From the NCBI GenBank assembly GCA_963783095.1, contig CAWAMR010000006.1, forward strand, positions 62,001 through 126,000: a stretch of DNA of 64,000 bases. The letters are read 5' to 3'. Made by a program: the position numbers and the translations under genes. This DNA comes from CAWAMR01 sp963783095 (GTDB lineage Bacteria; Planctomycetota; Planctomycetia; Gemmatales; Gemmataceae). Shown here in pieces: positions 10,202 through 19,954 of this stretch (its first letter is position 1; each line of letters starts with the position of its first letter). The notes beneath the pieces were generated by a model that worked only from the letters and a program-made list of their open reading frames with translations, ran no database searches and had not been told where the DNA came from.

Positions 10202-12395
10202 ATGAGCCGACGTAGACTACCCTTTTCCGCGCCGGCACCTGTCCCACCTGTGCCTTCACCACCTCCTGCCCCATCTTCCGGTGTGCAAGTTGAACGAATC
10301 TTGTTGGGAGCTATGACCGCTCTCATTGTTGCCAGGCCGCTCGTTGCTGGCGACGATCCGGGACGATTACATCTGACCAGCGGCGGCGGCACGTTGACGC
10401 TTAACCTGTTGACGTTCCTTTTGCTTTTGGCCTGGGCCAGCTGGCGAGCGTGGGCACGAGAGCGTCGGCCTCTGGCCGGCCCCATCGTGCTGGGTTTATT
10501 GGGGATCGGTCTGGCGACTTTTGTCAGCGCTGCGGGTTCCGATCGCTACCAACATCCCGGCTGGTACATCAGCTGGGAATGGTTTACGGCGGCGACACTC
10601 TTTTTCCTCGCGAGACAGCTTGCGGCCACTCCCGCAGCCCTGAGCGGAATCGCTTCGGTTTTGCTTGCCTCCGCAGTAAGTTTGTCGGCGATGGCCGGAT
10701 ATCAAGAGCTAGCGCGGGAGATCGGTCTGCCTACGGGCGAACCGGCCCCCGCGCCAAACATCCCGCAACCACTCGTCGGTGACGACGAATTCATCCTCCC
10801 GTTCAATCAGTCTTCGCCCATTCATGGCACTGCCAAAGCAACTTTCGATCGACCCGAATCGTTTGCCGGATTGCTGCTTCTCCTTTTACCCGCCGGCATC
10901 CTGGCGGCATATTCCAGTTGGAGAGCGGGGATTATCGGCAAGCTGATCCTCTTGATCCCGCTGCTTTTGCTCACCGCATTGGCACTGACCGTCCCGACCA
11001 TCCTTCAAATATCGTGGGAACATCGACTCGCTGCATGGCAGAAAGCCTGGTCACTGGGAATGGAATCATTGTGGAAGGGCATCGGGCCTGGCAACTTTTC
11101 GCGCAGAGCCGGGGCTGATTTGTTATCTCCCGACAATGTTTGGCTCGGCCTATTTGCAACGGCCGGGATCGTCGCGCTGGCGTTAGCGCTAGGCTCCCTT
11201 CTATACTTTTCGGCCATGATTTTGCGAGCTTGCGCTCTGCCCCAATTGCGCCGTCTGCCGAGACACCTAAACGGCCAGGCCCGCGCTGGGAGTTCTATTA
11301 TGGCGCGATCGCCGGCTCACTTTTAGGATTGGTGCTTGGTACGGGCGATCTCCTTGCCGGATCCACACCTGCGGAAATCCTTCGACTCGGTATTTTGACC
11401 GCAGTTCGCGCGATCATCTGGTTTGCTGCGTTCGCTCTTCTGGAGACCGTACCGTGGAACTTTCGCCAATTGATGCGCCGCCTGTTCATCGGCGTCGTCT
11501 TGACGGCCCTCTTCGGCTTTTTCTCCGATGGTTTACCAGCGCTCGCTTCGTTAAACCAGCCGTTCTGGCTGGTAGTCGCACTCGCGATGAACTTGCGAAA
11601 GCCCTGGATTGCTACTGAGACACTTGCGCAGAGGAGGTGGCTGGCGGTATATCTTCCAGTTCCGCTGGCTCTGGCGTTCTTCATCAGCAATGCTTTGCAA
11701 GTCGGGCTACCTGGATTGCGAACTACCGCTGCCATCCGCGAAGCCCGGCATATGAGCAAAGAGTTCGACTCTCTCCAGAGGAACATCGACTGCAAGACGG
11801 GAGCAGAAAGGTTTCTTGCGGTTCGCGCGATGACTTTCTCGACGCTCACATGCTCGGACCGATGCGGCGGGCGTTGCAATGGGATCCGGATAATTCGGCC
11901 CTCTTGCTGCAAATGTCGCAATGGTCCCGGCAGCACTGGCGTTATCTTTGGGCAATGCGCAATATAAAGAGTGCCAACCAGGAGTCCAAAAAGATCATCG
12001 GCTATTGCGAGCGTGCCTCTGCGATTGATCCCTATAACCCGGGCGGGAAACTTGCCGACTTCGAGGCGATCCTGATGGTTATGACCGATGCCACCGCACG
12101 CAAGGAACGTCTACCCGGTCTGGAAAAAGTGATTGCGGAAGTGACTGCCCGCGAGCCTGGGCGAGAAGTGCCGATGCGCTGGCGCATGGTGTCGGTGTTG
12201 CTGGATCAATCCGCAGTAGATCTGATCCCAGCTCATGCGATACAGTTATTGAAGCTTGATCGAATGCCAGGCGCACCCCACGGTGCGATGACCGAGGAAC
12301 AACGAGCCCGACTGATCGATCGCCTGCGGGAAGCACCCATTCAATACCCAAAGGAATTGATTGAACTGATGTTCGCAGAGTATACCGAACAGTGA
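10202..12395 (+). CDS. O-antigen-ligase-like membrane protein with C-terminal TPR-like domain
   Basis: About 731 residues after repair of two frameshifts (near 11225-11260 and 11825-11840). A Pro-rich N-terminus (PVPPVPSPPPAPSS) is followed by many hydrophobic segments (for example LLTFLLLLAWASW and LLLLLLPAGILAAY). The stretch GMESLWKGIGPGNFS followed by DNVWLGLFATAGIVALALAL matches the Wzy_C/WaaL region, where a glycan is transferred or polymerised at the periplasmic face. The soluble C-terminus (ALQWDPDNSALLLQMSQWS, CERASAIDPYNPGGK) has the look of TPR helices, as in many planctomycete members. Its role in surface polysaccharide or lipid A decoration is inference; no other glycan genes lie beside it. 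Confidence 0.68.
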
Positions 12396-12405
12396 AAAAT
12401 GAAAA

Positions 12406-13445
12406 ATGACTATTATCATCAACGAAGAATCTCAAGATTTCCCGCCCTCGTTGACCGTTGCCGAGTTGCTTGAGCAACTCGGTCGCGATCCGCGCCGACT
12501 GGCGGTCGAGGTCAATCAGACGGTGATCCGTCGCGACGAGCACATCCGCCATCAACTCTGCGATGGCGATCAGGTGGAGATCGTCACCCTGGTCGGCGGC
12601 GGCAGCGGCGAGCCTCCGCCACCCACCGACAAACCGCTGGTCATCGGCAAGTTCACTTTCCGCAGCCGGCTCATCACCGGCACCGGCAAGTACGCCACCT
12701 ACGACCTGATGCGCGACTGCCTCGCCGCCAGCGGCTGCGAGGTGACGACCGTGGCCGTCCGCCGCGAACGGCTGGTCGATCAAGAAGGGCGCAACATCCT
12801 CGATTACCTCGATCTGAAGCGCTACACGATCCTGCCGAACACGGCCGGCTGCTTCAGCGCCGAGGACGCGATCCGCCACGCCCGGCTGGCCCGCGAACTG
12901 CTTGACCAACCTCGGCAATCCCGGCGCCGACTGGGTCAAGCTGGAATGCCTGGGCGATCCGAAAACGCTTCTGCCCGATCCGATCGCCACGCTGCAGGCC
13001 ACCGAGCAGCTGGTCAAGGAAGGCTTTCAGGTGCTGGTCTACACCAGCGACGATCCGATCATGGCCCGGCGGCTGAAGGCGGCCGGGGCGGCCAGCGTCA
13101 TGCCGGCCGGCAGCCCGATCGGCAGCGGCCAGGGCGTGCTCAATCCGAACAACATCCGCATCATCCTGGAATATCTCAAGGACGGCGATCCCGATTATCC
13201 GGTGATCGTCGATGCCGGCGTCGGCACGGCCAGCGACGTGGCCGTGGCCATGGAACTGGGCTGCGACGGCGTGCTGCTCAACACCGGCATCGCCCATGCG
13301 CAAGATCCGCTGCGGATGGCCTGGGCGATGCGATATGCGCTGCGAGGCGGGCCGGCTGGCGTATCTGGCGGGCCGGATTCCGAAGAAGCTGTATGCGTCG
13401 GCGTCGAGCCCGATGGAAGGAAGAATTGCGCCGGTCGGCGGTTGA
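12406..13445 (+). CDS. thiG: ThiS-ThiG fusion (sulfur carrier / thiazole synthase)
   Basis: Thiamine biosynthesis: ThiG joins 1-deoxyxylulose-5-phosphate, dehydroglycine and ThiS-borne sulfur into the thiazole ring. Residues 1-65 are a ThiS-like ubiquitin fold (PPSLTVAELLEQLG, DGDQVEIVTLVGGG). From about residue 78 ThiG follows (FRSRLITGTGKY, TTVAVRRERL, GADWVKLECLGD with the Lys expected to form the imine, VIVDAGVGTASDVAVAMELG, DGVLLNTGIA). The end AGRIPKKLYASASSPMEG is normal. Two frameshifts (near 12900 and 13345) split it. The GG that ends free ThiS is internal here (VGGGSGE). It starts 11 bp after the preceding stop. No other thi genes are in the window. Confidence 0.88.
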
Positions 13446-13469
13446 CAGTAGTGAATCAGTTTGACTGGT

Positions 13470-13580
13470 ACCAGCCTCGCCTTCGGCATCGGCTGGCCCG
13501 TCGCTAACGCTTCCGGCTCATTCGAGTCATTTTGAAAGATACGAGCGCGAAGCGTTCGGGGATACGAGCCGGAAGCGTTA
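13470..13580. repeat. Interspersed repeat (CGAGCCGGAAGCG family), inverted pair
   Basis: The left part (13470-13521) holds CCAGCCTCGCCTTCGGCATC and TAACGCTTCCGGCTCAT. The right part (13561-13580) holds GATACGAGCCGGAAGCGTTA, the reverse complement of the latter. A nearly identical copy with the same order is at 47230-47562. It lies between the convergent ends of thiG and the trypsin-like gene and may also serve as a bidirectional terminator. Confidence 0.8.
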
Positions 13581-13690
13581 CTAATTGCTGAGTCAAAGTC
13601 CTTAATTGCGTTTGCGCAATCATCCTTCGAATGGTATATCTTTCCTCTTTGGTATTGTTCCAATCTGGAACCTAAACAGGTCTTGTATGG

Positions 13691-15933
13691 TTACTCCGGT
13701 TTTTCGTCCAGTTCGCGTTCCAACACCTTTCTCATTTCCAGCAGCTTTTTTCGATTGGGAGAATCCTCTGGAGTGTGCTCCAAAAGATATTCGATGTCTT
13801 CCGCTGCCTCGCGTTTCATACCCTTGGAGTAACGCAGCACCGATCGAGAGGAGCGTGCTTCCACAGCGCTGGGATCCAGCATCACGATGCCATCGAGATA
13901 GCGAAGACCACTATCCAGATCGTTTTCCTCCTGGGCAACTCGCAACAGATTATAGAGCATTCGCGTGACGATTTGTTTCTTGGTCACCGGCTTAAGATAG
14001 TCTTCACGGAATGGCAAGCCATTTGCCTCAATCCGTTTCTTCATCTCTTCCTCGGTGGCCGATTTCCCGGCTTCAAAGACGTCGATAAACGCCCCGTCGC
14101 CCTTGGCGGGAATGTGCCGGACCACGAAATGGCCCGCGCGCCGATACCGACGATCTTCAAGCCAATGAGCCGGCCGACTTCGCTGTAGAGCACGCACAAT
14201 GAGATTGGGATTCCTTCCCGGTCGTCGATCACCTCATTGAGGTAGCTGTTGGATCGGTGATAGTAATCTCGCCGACTGCCGTGAAAGCCGCGCTGCTCGA
14301 AAAAGAACGCATTCAGTGCCTTGAGTCTGGCCGCTTCATCAGCTTTCTTCGGCAAGGTAGCGAGGATCTTTTTCGCCATACGATCGACTTCATGGCGGTA
14401 GGCATCCACATCGACATCTTCATTGTCGAGTTTGGCCAGCAACAGAGCAGCGTGAATCAAATCGGTCTTGGCATCGTCTTGCGATAAGACCTTGGCCAGT
14501 TCATCGTAGACGTTTTGTTGCTGAACTCGTGCGGCCAGTTCGCGCAACAGCACCGCTTGGGCTTCCAGCTCTTTCGCCTTTTGCCGCAGTACATCACCAC
14601 TGCCTTTCTCCTTGCTCAAGCCCCTTACGACATCACCGCCGATGGGTTTCTTTGAGACCAAGCCATCGACCTGTCTTAGAATCGTTTTGATCCCATTCGG
14701 ATCGACCTTGCGCGAGGGAATGGTTTTCGCAACCTGGAAAGACTTGAATTGGGCCTTGGTATCTCGGAATTTGGCCAGACCCGCTTTGCCTTCGGTCCAG
14801 GCGGCATCATCCGACTCGAAAACCGGGTGATCGTTGACAAAACATTTCACGCCGTCTTTCGCGACGCGAACCTTGATCGTATTCCACTCGCCGGGTTTGT
14901 AATATTGTGAACCCTTGTCTTCGAGAATTTTCCACGAAAAGACATCGGGGCCATCGAATCGAGTGAGCCTAAACTTGCCGCCGGTGGGATAGAAACCGTA
15001 GTGCCGTTCACCATCGTCGCGAAAGAGCAAACCGGCGGCCCCGCGCTCATCGTCGAGTTTGACCGCGACACTGATTTCATATGGTAATTCCGGGACTTTA
15101 TTCTGATTGATGCACAGCGCCCGGCCCCCGAAACCGGTGCCCGCGCCTTCCACGGTGATCCGACCTGCACGTTGCCGCCAGGTTGCCCCCATGATCGGTT
15201 TCCATTCCTCGGAGTCGAGTGCCCCAATGGTCACCCATTGATCCATCTTGATCGGGTTGGGTTTGGCGATCATCGGCTTGAGCAGATTGATCGGCATGGC
15301 GAAACCAAGATTGGCCGTGACCAACGATTTCATGCTGACCACGCCCAGAACACGGCCCTGCATATCGAGCAACGGCCCGCCGCTATTTCCTTGCTCGACC
15401 GGAACGGCGATTTGAATCAGGGAATTGCCGTCGATGTCTCGACGGCCGGAGATCACGCCGCTGACCACGCTGAATTTCAATCCCAGCGGATTGCCGAGCA
15501 CGACGACAGGCTGCCCATCCTTCGTGGTGTCTGAATCGGCAAGAGAAAGCGCAGGCAGATTTTTCCCATCGATCTTGATCAAAGCCAGATCGCGGGGCCG
15601 GTCGGTGGCATACACTGCCGAAACTTGATGCTTCTTGCCGTCGGCAGTTTCAACTTCAATGGCTCGCGCCTCGCCAATGACGTGCAGATTGGTGGCGATG
15701 ATTCCTTTGGCATCGACGATGAAGCCGGTGCCAAGTGCTTCGTTGCGGCCATCGCGTCCCTTGCCGGTGATAACCACGATCGAGGCTCGGAGTTCCTTCG
15801 CCAACTGTTCGACGGTCTTTTCGGTGGAAGGGGATTCTTTCGTTTTGGCCGGCGGCTTCGGTTCCTCGGCAGACATCGAAGGCGGAAGGCAGATGCAAAC
15901 CAATGCGAGGAAGATTCGGAAGAGCTGCGTCAT
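13691..15933 (-). CDS. Secreted trypsin-like protease fused to a LamG-like and a SirB1/transglutaminase-like domain
   Basis: About 747 residues with one frameshift near 14135-14145. A signal peptide (residues 1-21, FRIFLALVCICLPP) is followed by an HtrA-type serine protease with His84 (TNLHVIG), Asp115 (RDLALIKID) and Ser184 (QGNSGGPLL). No PDZ domain follows. Instead, residues about 235-400 resemble the DUF1080/LamG-like fold (GLLFRDDGERHYGFYP, PGEWNTIKVRV). A helical stretch leads to a SirB1/transglutaminase_9-like part (DREGIPISLCVLYSEVG, then GHFVVRH in the next frame, where the family has Cys and His) and a TPR-like tail (ENDLDSGLRYLDGIVMLDP). The likely place is the periplasm; its target is unknown. 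Confidence 0.8.
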
Positions 15934-16077
15934 GAGATCGATACCGAAAGTCGAGAAAGGGCGAGGGTGGGATGTTGTTATTGTGCCACGCGGGGGCGAA
16001 GAAATCTATCGAGAATACTGAATACCGGACAACGTGTGTGTTTGGTAAGATATGTGTGAATCCATGAAGGACGAACC

Positions 16078-17181
16078 ATGCTGACCCGAATAACGATCGA
16101 AGGTTTCAAGTCGATTCGAGAACTGAAAGATCTCGAGCTGCGCCCGCTGAACGTGCTCATTGGTCCGAATGGAGCCGGGAAATCGAACTTCGTTTCGTTT
16201 TTTCGAATGTTGCGGTCATGGGTTACTCCTCCTGGTGAATTGCAAATATACGTGGCGAAGTGTGGTGGCGTGAGTGCGGTGTTGTTTGACGGTCCCGGTA
16301 GAACTCAACAAATCAAGTCCACTTTGACGTTTGGAACATCGAAATACCTCGGCTGTTATCACACCGGGTTTCTAATTGCTGCAAACGATAGTTTGCTGTT
16401 TCAAAACGGCGAACTGGAGGTTGATCTGATCGGCGACTCCGGACATTCACGGAAATGGGGAGTAACTCAAACACCGCGGGAATCACCATTTGACACAGTC
16501 CAACTCAGGGATGATGCATACGTCTGGGCGACGGGTTTCCTGAGAGGAATCAGAACTTATCAATTCCACAACACAACCGAGACCGCACGCATCCGACAGA
16601 AATGCGATGCAGAAGACAACAAACCTCTCAAGGAAGACGCAGGCAATCTCGCTGCTGTCCTACATCGGTTAAAGGTGAACGAACCGAGATCATACTCTTT
16701 GATCGCTAACACTGTTCGACAGGTTGTGCCATTCTTCGCCGATTTTCATCTCGAACCGGACTATGGTAAGCTTTTGCTTCGGTGGCGAGAACTTGGCTCC
16801 GATGTGATCTTTGGCTCACATCAGGCATCCGATGGGACTCTTCGTTCGATGGCTCTCATTACGCTTTTGATGCAACCAAAACTAGATTTGCCTGCTGTGA
16901 TGATCCTCGATGAACCTGAACTCGGCTTGCATCCTGCTGCGATCGCCTTGATTGCTGGATTGATACGCTCGGCGTCCCTGCATTCTCAAATTATTCTTGC
17001 CACGCAATCGCCGACGCTGCTCAATCACTTCGATCCCGAAGATGTGATCGTGGTCGAACGACATGGGCGCGAATCGATCTTCAAACGCCTTGATCCCGAT
17101 AAGCTTCAATCCTGGCTGGAAGACTATTCGCTCGGTGAACTTTGGGAGAAAAACGTCATCGGCGGGAGACCGGGGCGATGA
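16078..17181 (+). CDS. AAA family ATPase (OLD/RecF-like, AAA_15/21 type)
   Basis: 367 residues. Walker A is GPNGAGKSN (residues 29-37), Walker B is MILDEPELGLHP near residue 275, and LATQSPTLLNHF near residue 305 is the usual switch region of this ABC-type class. ITIEGFKSIRELKDLEL at the start is the standard first strand. There is no TOPRIM domain in this protein. The stop overlaps the start of the DUF4276 gene (ATGA), so the two are translationally coupled. ATPases of this group act with nucleases or toxins in several phage-defence systems; that role is an inference here. The coding frame is intact. Confidence 0.85.
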   Translation: MLTRITIEGFKSIRELKDLELRPLNVLIGPNGAGKSNFVSFFRMLRSWVTPPGELQIYVAKCGGVSAVLFDGPGRTQQIKSTLTFGTSKYLGCYHTGFLIAANDSLLFQNGELEVDLIGDSGHSRKWGVTQTPRESPFDTVQLRDDAYVWATGFLRGIRTYQFHNTTETARIRQKCDAEDNKPLKEDAGNLAAVLHRLKVNEPRSYSLIANTVRQVVPFFADFHLEPDYGKLLLRWRELGSDVIFGSHQASDGTLRSMALITLLMQPKLDLPAVMILDEPELGLHPAAIALIAGLIRSASLHSQIILATQSPTLLNHFDPEDVIVVERHGRESIFKRLDPDKLQSWLEDYSLGELWEKNVIGGRPGR

Positions 17182-17880
17182 TTCGGCTCAACATGATCGT
17201 CGAAGGGCAGACCGAAGAACGCTTCGTTCATGATGTCTTGGAATTGCACTTTGCCGAAAGAAACATTTTCATTTCCGTTCGCTGTGTTGAAACCAGCCGG
17301 GATCGGAAAAGGCACAAGATTTATCGAGGTGGAATGACAACGTACCAGCGCGCGAAACGCGATCTCGAACGCTGGATGAAAGAAGACCCTGCACCCGATG
17401 TTCGCTTCACGACCATGTTTGATCTCTACGCCTTGCCGAACGACTTTCCCGACTTTGACAAAGCGAAATCGCTGCCGGATCCGTTGCAACGGGTGAGCGC
17501 ATTGGAAAAGTCTTTCGCTGCGGAGATCCCAGATCAGGCGCTTGATTCCATATCTTCAACTGCATGAATTCGAGGCATTGCTTTTCGCGGATATTGCGCA
17601 AATGAATTGGGCATTTATCGAACACGATGCAGCTATACGGTTGCTGAATAATCTGGCTGCCTCCTACGATTCTCCTGAAAGAATCGACGATCAGGAACCT
17701 CCTTCAAAAAGAATTATCGCCGCAATTCCGGAGTACGAAGGAATGAAAGTCTCAGCTGGTCCACTTGTCGCTATGAAGATCGGTCTCGACTTGTTAAGGA
17801 ACAGATGTCCCCACTTTGACGAGTGGATTTGTAAACTGGAAAGTCTAGTGTCACAACCATCAACTGAACCTCGCGAGTAA
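17178..17880 (+). CDS. DUF4276 family protein, coupled to the AAA ATPase
   Basis: About 234 residues with one frameshift near 17540 (EIPDQ, then in the next frame LIPYLQLHEFEALLFAD). The start MIRLNMIVEGQTEERFV is typical of DUF4276, with a conserved Glu in VEGQTEE as in TOPRIM-like folds. LYALPNDFP and HEFEALLF are the other conserved blocks. DUF4276 is thought to be related to TOPRIM nucleases, and genes of this family recur beside AAA ATPases. The ATGA overlap with the upstream gene shows a two-gene unit. Function is unproven; nuclease effector is my best guess. Confidence 0.78.
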
Positions 17881-17888
17881 ATTCATAC

Positions 17889-18879
17889 ATGCATATCGTC
17901 CTTATCCCGGGCGACGGCATCGGTCCAGAGGTAACACTGTCTACCCAAAAAGTTATCGCTGCGGCAGGCGTATCGATCAAGTGGATCAATGCCCCTGCCG
18001 GTCTGGATGCCGTCGCCTTGCATGGCGATCCTCTCCCTGAAACAACGCTCGATCTCATTCGCAAATATCGTGTCGCCCTCAAAGGCCCGTGCACTACCCC
18101 CGTGGGCAAAGGCTTCCGTTCCATCAATGTCCGCCTGCGTCAGGGACTGGATCTTTATGCCAGCGTGCGCCCGGTGAAGACGTTGCCCGGTGTAAAAGTA
18201 CCGTTTACCGATGTCGATCTCATCGTGGTGCGAGAAAACACGGAAGGGCTGTACGCCGGGTTGGAACACGTTGTCGTGCCCGGCGTCGTCGAAAGTTTGC
18301 GCGTCATCACTCGACCGGCGGCAGAACGGATTGTGCGCTACGCCTTCGAGCTGGCGCAATCAAGGCCGCCATCGCGTCACGTTTTGCCATAAGGCCGACG
18401 TGATGAGGCTCAGTGACGGCCTATTTCTGAAGTGTGCCCGCGAAGTGGCAGATGAGTTCCCCTTCATCCAGTTCGAGGAGCGTACAATCGATAACGTCTG
18501 CATGGAACTGGTGCTCGAACCTTCGCGCTTCGATGTCCTGGTAATGGAAAATCTTTTCGGTGATGTCATTTCCGATCTCTGCGCAGGTTTGGTGGGTGGT
18601 CTGGGTCTGGTGCCGGGAGCAAATTTGGGCCATCGCTATGCGGTGTTCGAAGCCGTTCACGGCAGCGCACCTGATATCGCCGGGAAAGGTCTGGCAAATC
18701 CGATCGCGTTTCTACGCTCGGCCGCAATGATGCTGGAACACGTCGGCCAACGCAAGGCCGCCGAGCGCATCGAACAATCAGTTCAGAAGACGCTTGAGCG
18801 AAGCGTTGGACTGACACGCGACCTTGGTGGTGATGGCAACACCGAAACGATTACGCGCGAACTCGTTGCTAATTTGTGA
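17889..18879 (+). CDS. NAD(P)-dependent isocitrate/isopropylmalate dehydrogenase family enzyme
   Basis: About 330 residues with one frameshift near 18357. It oxidatively decarboxylates a beta-hydroxy acid, probably isocitrate. Visible marks: LIPGDGIGPEV, the substrate loop INVRLRQGLDLYASVRP with its arginines, ENTEGLYAGLEH with the catalytic Tyr, CHKADVMRLSDG with the catalytic Lys, IDNVCMEL and NLFGDVISD with metal-binding Asp residues, and VHGSAPDIAGKGLANP for the cofactor. All expected functional residues are present. It starts 8 bp after the DUF4276 stop but probably has nothing to do with that module. The stop lies 9 bp before the start of its paralogue, so they form an operon. Confidence 0.82.
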
Positions 18880-18887
18880 AGGATGAA

Positions 18888-19895
18888 ATGCGAAAAGTTG
18901 TCTTCATACAAGGTGGAGGAATTGGATTCGACCAGGAGCAATCCGTTCGACGGATTATTTCCGCCGTCGGCATCGAAATCGATTGGCAGGTTTACCCTGC
19001 CGGATGGGCCGCTGCGTCACAAGGGTTGCCGATCCTGCCGGAAGAAATGCTGCGTGCCGTTCGCGAAACCGGCGTTGCACTGAAGACCAAATTGTTGCCC
19101 GACCCCGCAGGTGCTTCAGCGCCCCCGGCGAACGCCAACGTTGCTTCCCGCAAAGCTTTGGGGCTGTATGCATCGGTTCGGCCCGTTCATAATCTCGCCG
19201 GTTTGCCGAGCCGATTCAGTAATGTGAACTTCCTTTTGATCCGCGAGATCACCGAAGATTTGTACGCAACCAGCGAACACGAAATAGTTCCGGGCGTCGT
19301 CCAAAGCTTCAAGATTGTCACCGAAGCGACTTGCATGCGATTTTTTCGCTTCGCATTTGAACTCGCCGTGCAGCAAGGTCGAAAGACGATTCACTGCATC
19401 CACAAAGCGAACATTTTGAAAATCGCGGATGGATTGATTCTGGAATGTTTCCGGCGTGTCGCCAAGGATTTCCCCGCGATCCAGGCCAAAGATCTGATCG
19501 TCGATAACACCTGCATGCAGCTCGTGAGCAAACCCGCGCAGTTCGATGTCCTTGTCGCAGGAAACCTCTACGGCGACCTCCTCAGCGACCTGGGGGCCGG
19601 TTTGGTGGGAGGGATTAGTGGCACGGCGGCGATCAATTATGGTGAAGCAGTTCGCGTTTACGAGTGCATCTTTGGGGCTTCGCGCGAGGCGATCGGCGCG
19701 GATCGGGCCAACCCGTTGCCGTTGATACTCCCTGCCGTCGAGATGTTGAAGGATTTCGGCGAAATTGATGCCGCTGAACGGATCATCAAGGCCGTCGAGA
19801 CCGTTTTGTCTGCTGGAAAAGTGCGCCCTCCGGACCTCGGCGGCACTGCGGGAACCATCGAATTTACCAATGCCATCATCACGGAGATCGGGTAA
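18888..19895 (+). CDS. Degenerate paralogue of isocitrate/isopropylmalate dehydrogenase
   Basis: 335 residues from the ATG at 18888, with AAGGATGA as ribosome-binding site. The whole fold aligns to its upstream neighbour (LYASVRP, LYATSEHEIVPGVVQS, IHKANILKIADG, NLYGDLLSDLGAGLVGG). Catalytic Tyr, Lys and the metal-binding Asp residues remain. Other sites are lost: GDGIGPE is GGGIGFDQ, the substrate-loop Ser is Asn, LDLY is LGLY, and the cofactor loop VHGSAPDIAGKG is IFGASREAIGAD, so the adenine-contacting His is gone. It may be a regulatory or structural subunit for the upstream enzyme, like the non-catalytic subunits of eukaryotic NAD-IDH. That is inference. The frame is intact, so it is under selection. 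Confidence 0.75.
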   Translation: MRKVVFIQGGGIGFDQEQSVRRIISAVGIEIDWQVYPAGWAAASQGLPILPEEMLRAVRETGVALKTKLLPDPAGASAPPANANVASRKALGLYASVRPVHNLAGLPSRFSNVNFLLIREITEDLYATSEHEIVPGVVQSFKIVTEATCMRFFRFAFELAVQQGRKTIHCIHKANILKIADGLILECFRRVAKDFPAIQAKDLIVDNTCMQLVSKPAQFDVLVAGNLYGDLLSDLGAGLVGGISGTAAINYGEAVRVYECIFGASREAIGADRANPLPLILPAVEMLKDFGEIDAAERIIKAVETVLSAGKVRPPDLGGTAGTIEFTNAIITEIG

Positions 19896-19954
19896 GCCAC
19901 CACCGGTTTTGAGGGTGTACGACATGGTTCACTTCCAATCTACCACTGGATCGA

